Assembly (NCBI GenBank): GCA_030836325.1
Contig: JAURQC010000137.1
Coordinates: 1 to 14,424, forward strand
DNA: 14,424 nucleotides
Reading direction: 5' to 3'
From: Candidatus Nanopelagicales bacterium
Lineage (GTDB): Bacteria; Actinomycetota; Actinomycetes; S36-B12
The notes below the pieces were generated by a model that was not told the DNA's origin, ran no database searches, and saw only the letters and a list, made by a program, of their open reading frames with translations. This document shows, piece by piece, positions 1 to 7,099 of the stretch. Each line of letters begins with the position of its first letter. Within the stretch, counting starts at the first letter, position 1. Made by a program: the position numbers and the translations under genes.

Positions 1-421
1 AATTGACGCCGATCCGAATCAGGCCATCACCAGCGGTCGAGCGATGGATCACTGGCGCGCCATGGTGTCCGCACAAGGCGGTGACCCCGATGCCTCGCTG
101 CCGCAAGCGAAACATGAACACGTCATCACAGCACCAGAATCGGGCACTTTGACCACCCTTGAGGCTTACGGCGTGGGAGTCGCTTCCTGGCGGCTGGGAG
201 CCGGTCGCGCACACAAGGACGGCACGATTACGCACGGTGCCGGCATCCGACTGCACGCCAAGCCGGGTGACCACATCATGCAAGGCCAGCCACTCATGAC
301 GCTCCTGGCCGACGACGAGTCGAAATTCCCTGCAGCACTGACGGAACTTGACGGTGCCTACGAGATCAACGGTGAACCGATGGTCAGGCTTCCGCTGATC
401 GTCGAACGGATAACGCAGTAA
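1..421 (+). CDS. deoA: Thymidine phosphorylase, C-terminal part (5' end outside window)
   Basis: The reading frame is open from position 2 and ends at TAA 419-421, so about 139 C-terminal residues are visible. They match the end of the pyrimidine nucleoside phosphorylase family: the ASGRA-like segment followed by a WRAMVSAQGGDP stretch, then the small C-terminal alpha/beta domain with GVGVASWRLGAGRA and HAKPGDHIMQGQPL. The family cleaves thymidine or deoxyuridine with phosphate into base and 2-deoxyribose-1-phosphate in the cytoplasm. The catalytic N-terminal and central domains lie to the left of the window. The next gene converges on it with only 10 bp between stop codons, and no hairpin terminator is visible there. 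In mycobacteria deoA lies beside add; here four unrelated genes separate the two. Pyrimidine-nucleoside phosphorylase (Pdp) shares this fold, so exact substrate range is not decided. Confidence 0.92.
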   Translation, partial: IDADPNQAITSGRAMDHWRAMVSAQGGDPDASLPQAKHEHVITAPESGTLTTLEAYGVGVASWRLGAGRAHKDGTITHGAGIRLHAKPGDHIMQGQPLMTLLADDESKFPAALTELDGAYEINGEPMVRLPLIVERITQ

Positions 422-431
422 TCCGTCTCAC

Positions 432-1505
432 CTACTTCTTCGGCACGACAGGGCCGGTTGACCTGGCTACCTTGATGCCGAAGTTGCCCCCACCAAGATC
501 GGCGCCGTAGTACATGAGCCATTTCTTCTTTCCTACCCGCACGATGTCTGGGTCCCCGCCACCTTCCATCACGGACCGCTCCCGTGTGAAGTTGATGCCG
601 TTCTTCGACGTCGAGACCAAGATTCCGTAGAACCCACCTCTATCTCCGGCGTAGTACAGGGCGATTCGACCCTTGTCCACGACAGCGAACGGGTGAGAAC
701 CACCGTCCTTCAATGGTCCGGACCCCTGGGTAATGATCGGCCCCATCTTCCAGTTGAGCATGTCCGAACTCGTCGCGGTTCGCATAACTCGGGTTTCGCG
801 CTCGCCGGGCTTTTCGAGATTCGAGAAATACGCCCGCCACTGTCCCTTGTGACGGATGACGGTTATTCCCCCAGGTTCAAATCCGGCCTGTGCGCTAGTG
901 ATGACGGGACCTTCATCGGAGAAGGTTCGACCTCCGTCATTGGAGACAGCAGCATTGATATTGCCTCCCGCGACATAGAAAAGCCTCATGGAATTGCCAC
1001 CCAGGGAAACGATTCGAGGCTGACCGGCTGCCACCCCTGGAAGCGGGGGTGTGACATCGGCGATGAATCTGGTGCCTCGCTTGTTCGTAGAAGTAGCGGA
1101 AAGAGTTCCGGGTAGCGACACGGTTGAGTTCACAAATGCAAACAGCCGGATCTTGCCGTTCGGTAAGCGAATGCCGGTTGCATCAGCCACTTGCTTTCCA
1201 TCGGAGTTGAAGGTTGCGGCGTCAAGGGCGGTACCGATGGTCCTGAAGTTTTTTGCCGGCTTCACAGATGGCGATGCGGGCCTACTTCCTGGGTTTGCGG
1301 GATCGTTTGCATTGCCCGGACCGAGTGGGGGCGGCCCCGCCAGCACCCACCTGCCTTGTTGACAGGTCATTGAGGTTCCGTCGAAGGCAGATGACGATCC
1401 CTCAGGACTGCACTCGTCCCCGGGGCGTGGTTGGGCCCAAGCCGGGGAGGTTACAGAACCGACTGTCAATAGGGCAATTACCGAAATCGAGATCAAGCGC
1501 CTCAT
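432..1505 (-). CDS. Exported beta-propeller protein, sialidase/glycosidase-like
   Basis: The protein has 357 residues if it starts at ATG 1505-1503. That start gives a clean signal peptide: MRR, a hydrophobic core, and an AWA cleavage site after residue 24. The frame stays open upstream to 1778, but that extension runs antisense through the cupin gene and has no signal. The mature protein begins with a short module holding Cys32 and Cys48, then a Pro/Gly-rich linker (about 56-84), then a domain of repeated beta blades. Blade signatures are LFYVAG, WRAYFSN, IALYYAGDRG and WLMYYGADLGGG; residues 188-195 (SNDGGRTF) form an Asp-box, as in sialidases, and GGGDPDIVR resembles five-bladed glycoside hydrolases. 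A secreted glycan-binding or hydrolysing role is inferred; I cannot assign catalytic residues or a substrate. TACGGT lies 6 bp upstream of the start, consistent with a leaderless transcript. Confidence 0.72.
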   Translation of the reverse strand: MRRLISISVIALLTVGSVTSPAWAQPRPGDECSPEGSSSAFDGTSMTCQQGRWVLAGPPPLGPGNANDPANPGSRPASPSVKPAKNFRTIGTALDAATFNSDGKQVADATGIRLPNGKIRLFAFVNSTVSLPGTLSATSTNKRGTRFIADVTPPLPGVAAGQPRIVSLGGNSMRLFYVAGGNINAAVSNDGGRTFSDEGPVITSAQAGFEPGGITVIRHKGQWRAYFSNLEKPGERETRVMRTATSSDMLNWKMGPIITQGSGPLKDGGSHPFAVVDKGRIALYYAGDRGGFYGILVSTSKNGINFTRERSVMEGGGDPDIVRVGKKKWLMYYGADLGGGNFGIKVARSTGPVVPKK

Positions 1506-1557
1506 GTAGTGACCGTATCTAGGACGAAATGGAAGCCGCAAGGCGTAATGTGAATAC
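1506..1557. promoter_or_regulatory. Divergent promoter region, two leaderless -10 elements
   Basis: These 52 bp separate two divergent start codons. On the minus strand TACGGT (1517-1512) ends 6 bp before the ATG at 1505. On the plus strand TAATGT (1546-1551) ends 6 bp before the ATG at 1558. Both fit TAnnnT with transcription starting on the A of the start codon. No TTGACA-like -35 box is seen at 17-bp spacing for either. The expected -35 zones (about 1523-1528 and 1535-1540) lie between the two -10 elements, so the polymerase sites would overlap. Confidence 0.5.
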
Positions 1558-1908
1558 ATGCCTGAGATCATCGCCGCGCCAACCTTGATCCCCGTCCCCG
1601 GCGGCAAGACCATCGAGGAATACGTTGGGCGAGCCTCCAGCAGGGATGAGGCTGTCTCGGTGGCCCACATGGTCGCTCCTGCTGGCTGGGACGAGCCGTT
1701 CCAGGCCCCGGAATTCGATGAGTTCACAGTGGTGCTCGAGGGCGAACTACTCGTCGACCACGATGAAAAGACCTCCACGATCAGCAGCGGTCAAGCGATC
1801 ATTACGCGGGCCGGCGAGCGGATCAGATACCGGACGCAGACCGGAGCACGCTACGTTGCGATCTGCCTACCGGCATTCAATAACGATCTTGTTCATCGTG
1901 AGGATTAG
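1558..1908 (+). CDS. Cupin-domain protein
   Basis: This 116-residue protein is a single small cupin. Residues 1-40 carry PVPGGK, IEEYVGR and AVSVAHMVAP, followed by the barrel strands GWDEPFQAPEFDEFTVVLEGELLVDHD and, near the end, GQAIITRAGERIRYRT and YVAICLPAF. This pattern is familiar from short stand-alone actinobacterial cupins, sometimes annotated as ethanolamine-utilisation-like cupins. The usual metal-binding histidines of cupin motif 1 (HxH) are not evident, so it may bind a small ligand rather than act as a metalloenzyme. The start is ATG 1558, with a TAATGT element 6 bp upstream and no close Shine-Dalgarno, suggesting leaderless translation. Its stop TAG (1906-1908) overlaps the stop of the convergent FUSC gene. 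Biological role unknown. Confidence 0.78.
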   Translation: MPEIIAAPTLIPVPGGKTIEEYVGRASSRDEAVSVAHMVAPAGWDEPFQAPEFDEFTVVLEGELLVDHDEKTSTISSGQAIITRAGERIRYRTQTGARYVAICLPAFNNDLVHRED

Positions 1909-2909
1909 CTCGCGCTAGCGCGCGGGGGTGCCAAGAATCGATCGTTCACCTCGCGCACCCCGACCGCGAACGCCAAGGTCACCAACGTGCCGATCAGCGT
2001 CATCCCTACGCGCAATCCATCGAGTTGCAAAGTGTCGTCACCACTGGACTTGAGCAAGATGATCGCCGGAGTCAAGAAGGTGACGAACTGCCAGTACGGG
2101 CGTACCCGCAGCACGCTCAAGGCCAGCACCAAGAAGATAGCTCCGAGCACCAGGGTCCAGTTGGCGAGTGGAATACCTATGGCATTCATTCCCACAACGA
2201 GAACGGCGGCTACGAGTGCGCCGACGAGAGTCCCGCCAACCCGGTGACGAGCTGTGCGCCACATGTCTGTCGTGCGGGGCTTCATCACGAGCAGGATCGT
2301 CAGAACCACCCAAGCCCCCGGACTGCCGGGAAAGAACTCAGCAGCGACGAAAGTCGCGATACCGGTCGATAGTGCGAGGGCTATGCCGTAGCCGAGCGCC
2401 ACACGACGTTCCACAGGATCATCCTTGGCACGCTCAAGATCGCGGGCGAGGAAGTAGCCGATAAGCGCTACCCACAGTCCACCGACGAGTAGAGCGAGTC
2501 CAACTACCAGTGCGTACCGCGCATCGGTGAGGGCAGTTCCATCTCGGTCCACCAACGCGGGAGGTGAGATGACGATGAAAGAGATGACAACAGGCACCAA
2601 GAGGATGGGGCTCTCGTTTCCGTAGCGAGCCGAGTAGCCACCGAATCCAGCCAGGGCCGCGATGATGAGTGCGCCGATCCATGCATTGCCCGCGAATGCC
2701 GCGGCGAGGGCACCCCCGACGGCCGCAGCGATTGCGATCTGCCAGGCGCGCTTGACGCCCACCACAACCACGGCGATGGACGACGGCAGCGCTCCGAGAA
2801 CGAACACTCCCGCCGATCCAGGAAGCCATATTTGTTGAGCGATGATGGCCGGGATCGCCAAGAGGAGAACGAGCGCCGCCATCCGAGGTAGGCGGCCGGC
2901 CACGGTCAC
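1905..2909 (-). CDS. FUSC-family (aromatic-acid exporter-like) membrane protein
   Basis: The protein is highly hydrophobic, with two sets of closely packed transmembrane segments separated by a charged stretch (LARDLERAKDDPVERRVALG). The second half contains RTARHRVGGTLVGALVAAVL and, further on, GLRVGMTLIGTLVTLAFAV, both typical of the FUSC/YccS-like family of putative aromatic or amphipathic compound exporters. The start is uncertain. GTG 2909 gives 334 residues with a short basic N-terminus and leaves 10 bp after the regulator's stop. Alternatives are TTG 2954, which overlaps that gene by 35 bp, GTG 2903 and ATG 2882. None has a clear ribosome-binding site. It is probably co-transcribed with the upstream LuxR-type gene, which may control it. 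The substrate cannot be inferred. The TAA stop overlaps the cupin stop on the other strand. Confidence 0.72.
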   Translation of the reverse strand: MTVAGRLPRMAALVLLLAIPAIIAQQIWLPGSAGVFVLGALPSSIAVVVVGVKRAWQIAIAAAVGGALAAAFAGNAWIGALIIAALAGFGGYSARYGNESPILLVPVVISFIVISPPALVDRDGTALTDARYALVVGLALLVGGLWVALIGYFLARDLERAKDDPVERRVALGYGIALALSTGIATFVAAEFFPGSPGAWVVLTILLVMKPRTTDMWRTARHRVGGTLVGALVAAVLVVGMNAIGIPLANWTLVLGAIFLVLALSVLRVRPYWQFVTFLTPAIILLKSSGDDTLQLDGLRVGMTLIGTLVTLAFAVGVREVNDRFLAPPRASAS

Positions 2910-2919
2910 ACGCGGGACT

Positions 2920-3693
2920 TTATCGGGATGACTGCACCTCGGGTAGGAGGCCAACCGAGCGTGCGCGGGCCGCGGCCTCTAGGCGATCGGACAGGTGCAT
3001 CGTGCGCATGACCTTTTGAAGCTCCTGCTTGATGGTCGAGACCGAGTATCCGAGTGCGTGGGCGATTGCGGTGTTGGACTTTCCGCTTTCCACGAGCATC
3101 AAGATCTGCTTTTGGCGTTCGGTGAGGTGCAGTAAGCCGATCTCGGGGCGAGCCAGGCGATCGCTTCGCGGCGCCGGAGTGTCGGGATGGGTCATCCACA
3201 GCCCGAGCGCGGATGAGATGCCGTCCAAGAGTGCGAAGTCTGAGGATTTCCATGACCGCTTGCTGCGGGTCACGCCACCGAAGGCACCTATGACCGTTCC
3301 TTGGAGCACGATCGGCGCGCTGATGACTTGACCAATTCCGTAGCGATCCATGAAGCCCTGCCACAGGGCTTCGTCTACCCGTAGAGCTTCGAAGTTGGTG
3401 GTCACCTCCTCGATTTCATCGATGATGACTTCTGCTTCATGTACGCATCGGTTGAATGGCGTGGGCACTGATAGGGGCACCCGCCAATAGCCCTGGACTT
3501 CGTCCTTCTCGTAACCGCTGGTGCCGTTGAGCACAAGGAAGTCACCTTCAACGGTGGTCATCGAAATTGCCGCGCAGTCGAACATCGCCATCGGCCCTAG
3601 AAGCAGGGCTCGCGCAACGGCGTCCGGATCTGGGAGCGAGGCGAGATGGCGCAGAAACTGTGGCAGAGCACCGTTCGAGGGTCCGAGGTTCAC
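2920..3693 (-). CDS. GAF-LuxR-type transcriptional regulator
   Basis: The gene encodes 257 residues from a GTG start at 3693-3691, preceded 5 bp upstream by GGGGG, which can act as a ribosome-binding site. Residues about 25-165 look like a GAF sensor domain, with VISAPIVLQGTVIGAFGGV and a final helix before a linker. Residues about 188-250 are a LuxR/FixJ-type helix-turn-helix: LTERQKQILMLVESGKSNTA, the recognition helix STIKQELQKVM, and a C-terminal helix. The protein would bind DNA and respond to an unknown ligand or redox signal. The FUSC membrane gene follows directly on the same strand, so a regulator-exporter operon is likely. The add operon lies divergent to it across a 399-bp gap, making it a possible but unproven controller of add. 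Confidence 0.83.
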   Translation of the reverse strand: MNLGPSNGALPQFLRHLASLPDPDAVARALLLGPMAMFDCAAISMTTVEGDFLVLNGTSGYEKDEVQGYWRVPLSVPTPFNRCVHEAEVIIDEIEEVTTNFEALRVDEALWQGFMDRYGIGQVISAPIVLQGTVIGAFGGVTRSKRSWKSSDFALLDGISSALGLWMTHPDTPAPRSDRLARPEIGLLHLTERQKQILMLVESGKSNTAIAHALGYSVSTIKQELQKVMRTMHLSDRLEAAARARSVGLLPEVQSSR

Positions 3694-4092
3694 AGTCGCC
3701 CCCGAACGTCGCCGATCACCAGTGTTGCCCCGTGGTCAAGCCCGTTCATACCCCCTGAGTCTGCACCACACCGATCGTGATGGACTCCTTAATCGTGCAA
3801 CAATCGCGTTACGGGGGAAGGGGGAGTGAGTGGAATACCCGGGGGAATTTGTAGGTTCATTGGACTACACGGGCTCATGAACTCCTTATCCAGGCACTGG
3901 TCTCCGAGGAGCGCCTAGCTGAGGCGGCTCGGACATGCAAAGAGGCCGCGGCCATTTGCGAGATCAAGTAGGAGTGCGCCCGTCCCCACGCCTTGAGGCA
4001 GTGATAGGCCGAATTCTTGCCGGCGACGAGTAACTTCCTGGTTTCTGCCTTCCGAGGTAACAGGTCAACTTTGCGCGGGATAAGTTCTCCCC
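3694..4092. other. Intergenic gap between divergent LuxR-type regulator and add
   Basis: This 399-bp stretch holds no long gene. Its left part (3694-3829) must contain the regulator's promoter, but I see no convincing -35/-10 pair. A purine-rich GGGGGAAGGGGGAG tract (3813-3826) can act as a ribosome-binding site for a GTG at 3830, where a possible frameshifted mini-gene begins (separate entry). From 3972 to 4080 I see no coding signal or strong hairpin. The last bases carry the add promoter. Confidence 0.5.
3830..3971 (+). other. Possible small gene split by a +1 frameshift
   Basis: A GTG at 3830 follows a strong purine tract (AAGGGGGAG) and opens a 16-codon frame beginning MEYPGEFVGS, ending at TGA 3878-3880. 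One base later, in the +1 frame, an open segment continues from GAA 3879 to TAG 3969-3971, encoding ELLIQALVSEERLAEAARTC and a few further residues: an acidic, alanine-rich, probably helical sequence. Joining the two by skipping the T of the TGA gives about 46 residues. The junction (TCA TGA A) resembles the slip in bacterial prfB, but it could equally be a disabling mutation, an assembly error or chance. I do not recognise the family. Neither half alone has both a good start and a plausible length. Confidence 0.25.
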
Positions 4093-4095
4093 ATG
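4081..4095 (+). promoter_or_regulatory. Leaderless add promoter (-10 TAAGTT)
   Basis: TAAGTT at 4081-4086 ends exactly 6 bp before the ATG at 4093, so transcription would start on the A of the start codon. There is no AGGAGG-like site in the preceding bases and no recognisable -35 box at 17-bp spacing. Confidence 0.5.
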
Positions 4096-5205
4096 GTCAC
4101 GATCCCCTTCACGGATGCGATCGCTCGCGCCCCGAAAGTTCTCTTGCACGACCACCTCGACGGTGGACTCAGGCCCCAGACGGTCATCGAACTAGCGCGC
4201 GACGCTGGCTATCAAGGTCTACCCGCGGACAACGCAGAAGACCTTGGACGCTGGTTCGCCGAGTCTGCCTATTCCGGATCCCTCGAGCGCTACCTGGAGA
4301 CCTTCCAACACACCGTCGGTGTCACCCAGACCGCGTCAGCCCTCACCCGTGTCGCCCGCGAGTGTGCCGAGGACTTGGCGAATGATGGCGTTGTCTACGC
4401 CGAGGTCCGGTTCGCTCCCGAGCTTCACGTGGAGCAGGGCCTTACGCTCCACCAGGTCATCGACGCTGTCCTTGCGGGATTTGCCGAGGGATCTGATTCT
4501 GCACAGGCCAACGGTCGCTGGATCCGTATTGGTGTGCTCCTCACAGCCATGCGCACTGCCACTCATTCCAAGGAGATAGCTGAGCTCGCGGTCGAGTACA
4601 GAGATCGGGGCGTGGTCGGCTTCGATATCGCTGGAGCTGAGGCCGGCTTTCCTCCCACCCGTCACCTTGACGCTTTCGAATATTTGCGACGCGAGAACGC
4701 CCACTTCACCATCCATGCGGGCGAAGCCTTCGGCCTTCCATCTATCTGGGAGGCGATCCAGTGGTGCGGTGCCGACCGCCTTGGCCACGGCGTCCGCATC
4801 GTCGATGACATCGACACCACCGACCTCCAGCATCCGAAACTTGGCAAACTTGCCGCCTACGTACGCGACCGCAGGATTCCTCTAGAACTGTGTCCATCCA
4901 GCAACGTGCAGACCGGGGCCGCGGCCTCAATCGCCGAGCACCCGATCGGCATGCTGCGCGACCTCAATTTCCGCGTGACACTCAACACGGACAACCGCCT
5001 GATGTCCGGAACGTCGATGACCAAGGAAATGGAACTGTGCTGCGAGGCCTTCGGCTGGACGCTGAACGATCTTCAGTGGCTGACGGTCAACGCTATGAAG
5101 AGTGCGTTCATTCCGTTCGATGACCGGCTGGACATCATCAACAACCGCATCAAACCGGTCTACGCTGAACTCGAGGCCGAGCAAGCACAAGCAACCAAGG
5201 AGTGA
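4093..5205 (+). CDS. add: Adenosine deaminase
   Basis: This is a full-length, 370-residue cytoplasmic zinc hydrolase converting adenosine or deoxyadenosine to (deoxy)inosine and ammonia. The N-terminal metal motif is HDHLDG (His19, His21). The catalytic HAGE motif gives His208 and Glu211; GHGVR supplies His232; NTDN near residue 300 supplies the final metal aspartate, with [15 protein letters not shown] in the form usual for actinobacterial enzymes. VRFAPELH and GFDIAGAE are further family landmarks. Start ATG 4093 is supported by a -10 element 6 bp upstream. Its product inosine is a substrate for the PNP encoded later in this window. It heads a rightward operon: its TGA overlaps a GTG, and its last codons form the AAGGAG site for the next gene. 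Confidence 0.95.
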   Translation: MVTIPFTDAIARAPKVLLHDHLDGGLRPQTVIELARDAGYQGLPADNAEDLGRWFAESAYSGSLERYLETFQHTVGVTQTASALTRVARECAEDLANDGVVYAEVRFAPELHVEQGLTLHQVIDAVLAGFAEGSDSAQANGRWIRIGVLLTAMRTATHSKEIAELAVEYRDRGVVGFDIAGAEAGFPPTRHLDAFEYLRRENAHFTIHAGEAFGLPSIWEAIQWCGADRLGHGVRIVDDIDTTDLQHPKLGKLAAYVRDRRIPLELCPSSNVQTGAAASIAEHPIGMLRDLNFRVTLNTDNRLMSGTSMTKEMELCCEAFGWTLNDLQWLTVNAMKSAFIPFDDRLDIINNRIKPVYAELEAEQAQATKE

Positions 5206-5210
5206 GCACG

Positions 5211-5477
5211 ATGGCCGTCATGGAGGCACTCAGCGAGGGACAGGCCAAAGTCGAGGAGTTCCGTGAGGAACTCGGCAAGGTCCGCCACGCACTGGACAAC
5301 ACAGATGCAGTACTAGGCATTGCGGACGAGGGCCTGCAGATTGCCGAGGAAGCGATCGAGGAAGCGCGCAAGGCGATGCCGGTCATCATTACTGTCAGCG
5401 TGGTCGTCACGGCTGCGGCAGTCGGCGTCTACTTCTGGCGCAAGCGCAAGAAAACCCATCAAGAGTCCGACCTCTAG
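5211..5477 (+). CDS. Small coiled-coil, single-pass membrane protein
   Basis: The protein has 88 residues from ATG 5211, which has an AAGGAG site at 5197-5202 with 8-bp spacing. A GTG at 5202 lies in the same frame but has no such site. Residues 1-55 are charged, Glu/Ala-rich and probably helical or coiled-coil. Residues about 57-75 (PVIITVSVVVTAAAVGVYF) form one membrane span, followed by a basic tail (RKRKK) that should stay in the cytoplasm, placing the N-terminal helices outside by the positive-inside rule. I recognise no family. It sits between add and a fructosamine-kinase-like gene and should be co-transcribed with both. The downstream kinase frame is the same as this one, separated only by TAG and one codon. 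Confidence 0.68.
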   Translation: MAVMEALSEGQAKVEEFREELGKVRHALDNTDAVLGIADEGLQIAEEAIEEARKAMPVIITVSVVVTAAAVGVYFWRKRKKTHQESDL

Positions 5478-5480
5478 CCA

Positions 5481-6293
5481 TTGGTCCGACGCAGATGGCG
5501 TGACGACGCTGACGTATTCGTCAAGCGCCGTCCGAGCTCTACCCCTGAGGCCTACGCCTACGAGGCGGCAAGCCTGGAATGGCTAAGACAGGCCCACGAC
5601 GATCACGACGGCTGTCCGGTGCCCTGGGTTCGTGACATCGGAACCGACCACCTGACGCTCGACTTCATTGCGACCGCAACTCCAACCTCATCAACGGCAC
5701 GCACCTTCGGCGCCCAACTCGCCAACACTCACCAATCCGGTGCAGACGCCTTCGGCGAACTTCCCCACAAGCACACTCGATCGTTTATCGCTGATCTCGA
5801 ACTCCCCGAGGGAACATGGGAGACATTCGGTTCCTTCTACGCACAGGCGCGGGTGAGGCCCCTCACCGAGCAAGCCCGAGCCACTGGCGCTCTGACCCCC
5901 AACGAGGCGAAACTGCTGCAGGAACTTGCCGAGGCCCTTGAGACCGAGGACTCTCGGCTCATCGGACCGGCGGAACCGATTGCACGACTCCACGGTGACC
6001 TGTGGAGCGGAAATGTGCTGTGGCGAAGACGCGACTGTGTGTTGATCGACCCGTCCGCGCACGGGGGCCACCGGGAGAGCGATCTGGCCATGCTCATGCT
6101 CTTCGGGTTGCCACACCTTGATGACGTCTTAGATGCCTACAACGAACATTGGCCGCTTGCCCCCGGCTATCAACAACGGATCCCCTTGCATCAGATCTAT
6201 CCGCTTCTTGTGCACGCGATCCTTTTCGGTGGCTCCTATGGGACGGCGGCGGCAAAGGCCTCGTGGACAGCACTCGCCAGCGTCAGATCGTGA
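5481..6293 (+). CDS. Fructosamine-3-kinase-like protein
   Basis: This 270-residue cytoplasmic kinase-fold protein belongs to the fructosamine/ketosamine kinase family, which phosphorylates sugars attached to amines and so helps remove glycation adducts. Visible landmarks are the nucleotide-site lysine (VFVKRR, Lys15), the catalytic loop HGDLWSGNV (His171, Asp173, Asn178) and the metal site IDPSAHGGHRESDLAM (Asp190). The C-terminal LLVHAILFGGSYG is also typical. It lacks the first 20-30 residues of longer family members, a short form that I recall from actinobacteria. The only good start is TTG 5481, one codon after the preceding stop, with no ribosome-binding site, so re-initiation or coupling is likely. 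Related aminoglycoside phosphotransferases share the fold but not these motifs. Its substrate here is unknown. Confidence 0.85.
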   Translation: MVRRRWRDDADVFVKRRPSSTPEAYAYEAASLEWLRQAHDDHDGCPVPWVRDIGTDHLTLDFIATATPTSSTARTFGAQLANTHQSGADAFGELPHKHTRSFIADLELPEGTWETFGSFYAQARVRPLTEQARATGALTPNEAKLLQELAEALETEDSRLIGPAEPIARLHGDLWSGNVLWRRRDCVLIDPSAHGGHRESDLAMLMLFGLPHLDDVLDAYNEHWPLAPGYQQRIPLHQIYPLLVHAILFGGSYGTAAAKASWTALASVRS

Positions 6294-6338
6294 CCGAAAC
6301 TGCCATCACCGTGATCCGGACTCACCACCGCGGCGACT

Positions 6339-6419
6339 ATGTGGAACTGGATTGACGGCTACATCATGATCGTCATACTCGCGCTACTCGCCGCGACGGT
6401 GTCGGTGCGGTACCTCTAG
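6339..6419 (+). CDS. Possible 26-residue single-span membrane peptide
   Basis: A short frame starts at ATG 6339 (MWNWIDGYIMIVILALLAAT) and ends at TAG 6417-6419. Almost all of it is one hydrophobic segment with aromatic residues at the front and an Arg-Tyr end. No ribosome-binding site precedes it. It could be reached by coupling from a 21-codon frame at 6290-6355, whose GTG overlaps the TGA of the kinase gene. Its stop shares the CTAG tetranucleotide with the stop of the facing membrane gene. This may be a real micropeptide or simply chance; family unknown. Confidence 0.25.
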   Translation: MWNWIDGYIMIVILALLAATVSVRYL

Positions 6420-7093
6420 TTCGACGATCGGACTACAAACCGCCCCACGAGTCGATCGACCATCCAGAACAACAGTCCCAAGATGGTGCCGAGGACGGCC
6501 ACGCCGGCGATATTGAGTAGGACCGCCGGCAGTCCGTACTCGATCACATTCAAAAAGCCGTAGGGGTATCCCTCGATAAACTCACCGCGGATCAGTGTGT
6601 AGAACGCCCACGCGATGGGAATGACCAGCGCGGTAAAGACCGATGCCAACGTCACCTGCCGGCGCGGGCCCACGAGCAACCACAGCACTACGGTCATGAC
6701 TGGAACGATGTAGTGCTTGAGGGAGTTCACGATGATGTCTAGGCCCTCCACCTGCGCATCGGGGGCAAGCACGATCGCATAGATCAATCCGGTGATCGAG
6801 ATCATCACCAGTGAGTCCATCCGCACGGCAGACCACACGACACCTTGCCGATCGGGATTGCGGGCGAGCATCGTGAACACAATTGCCACGATTAGGTTCG
6901 ACAGGTTTGTGAAATAACTGAGCATGTCCATTACGCGGCCGAACAGCCCAGCCACCCCATCGGCGTTCACGCCCAGTGAGTTGGGCTGCACCTCCACCGG
7001 CGGGTACACGTTGAATATCGTCAGCATGGCGCCCAGCGCGAGACCGAACCAGGTGATGCCCGCCGCTATCGCGTAGACCCTGCGAGTTGTCAT
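6416..7093 (-). CDS. Pr6Pr-family integral membrane protein
   Basis: The protein has 225 residues and about six membrane segments. Characteristic stretches are SYFTNLSNLIVAIVFTMLA, the segment MISITGLIYAIVLAP, LKHYIVPVMTVVLWLLVGPR, AWAFYTLIRG and YPYGFLNVIEYG, matching the Pr6Pr family of six-span proteins found widely in actinobacteria. No biochemical function is established that I can name. It starts at ATG 7093. TAGGGT ends 6 bp upstream of it, and GGAG directly abuts the ATG without a usable spacer, so the transcript is probably leaderless. A near-perfect 18-bp palindrome overlaps this -10 element. The gene is transcribed alone, converging on the add operon with overlapping stop codons. 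Confidence 0.8.
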   Translation of the reverse strand: MTTRRVYAIAAGITWFGLALGAMLTIFNVYPPVEVQPNSLGVNADGVAGLFGRVMDMLSYFTNLSNLIVAIVFTMLARNPDRQGVVWSAVRMDSLVMISITGLIYAIVLAPDAQVEGLDIIVNSLKHYIVPVMTVVLWLLVGPRRQVTLASVFTALVIPIAWAFYTLIRGEFIEGYPYGFLNVIEYGLPAVLLNIAGVAVLGTILGLLFWMVDRLVGRFVVRSSN

Positions 7094-7099
7094 CTCCGA

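Noticed and set aside
1506..1778. N-terminal extension of the exported propeller protein back to 1778
   Set aside because: It runs antisense through the cupin gene, has Ser-rich low-complexity composition, and would bury the signal peptide at residue 92.
1911..1922. Palindrome CGCGCTAGCGCG after the cupin stop as a terminator
   Set aside because: It is only a short self-complementary stretch within the end of the FUSC coding sequence, with no T-run; it is more likely GC-rich coincidence.
4336..4833. 165-codon minus-strand frame inside add
   Set aside because: It is antisense to a complete adenosine deaminase with all metal ligands.
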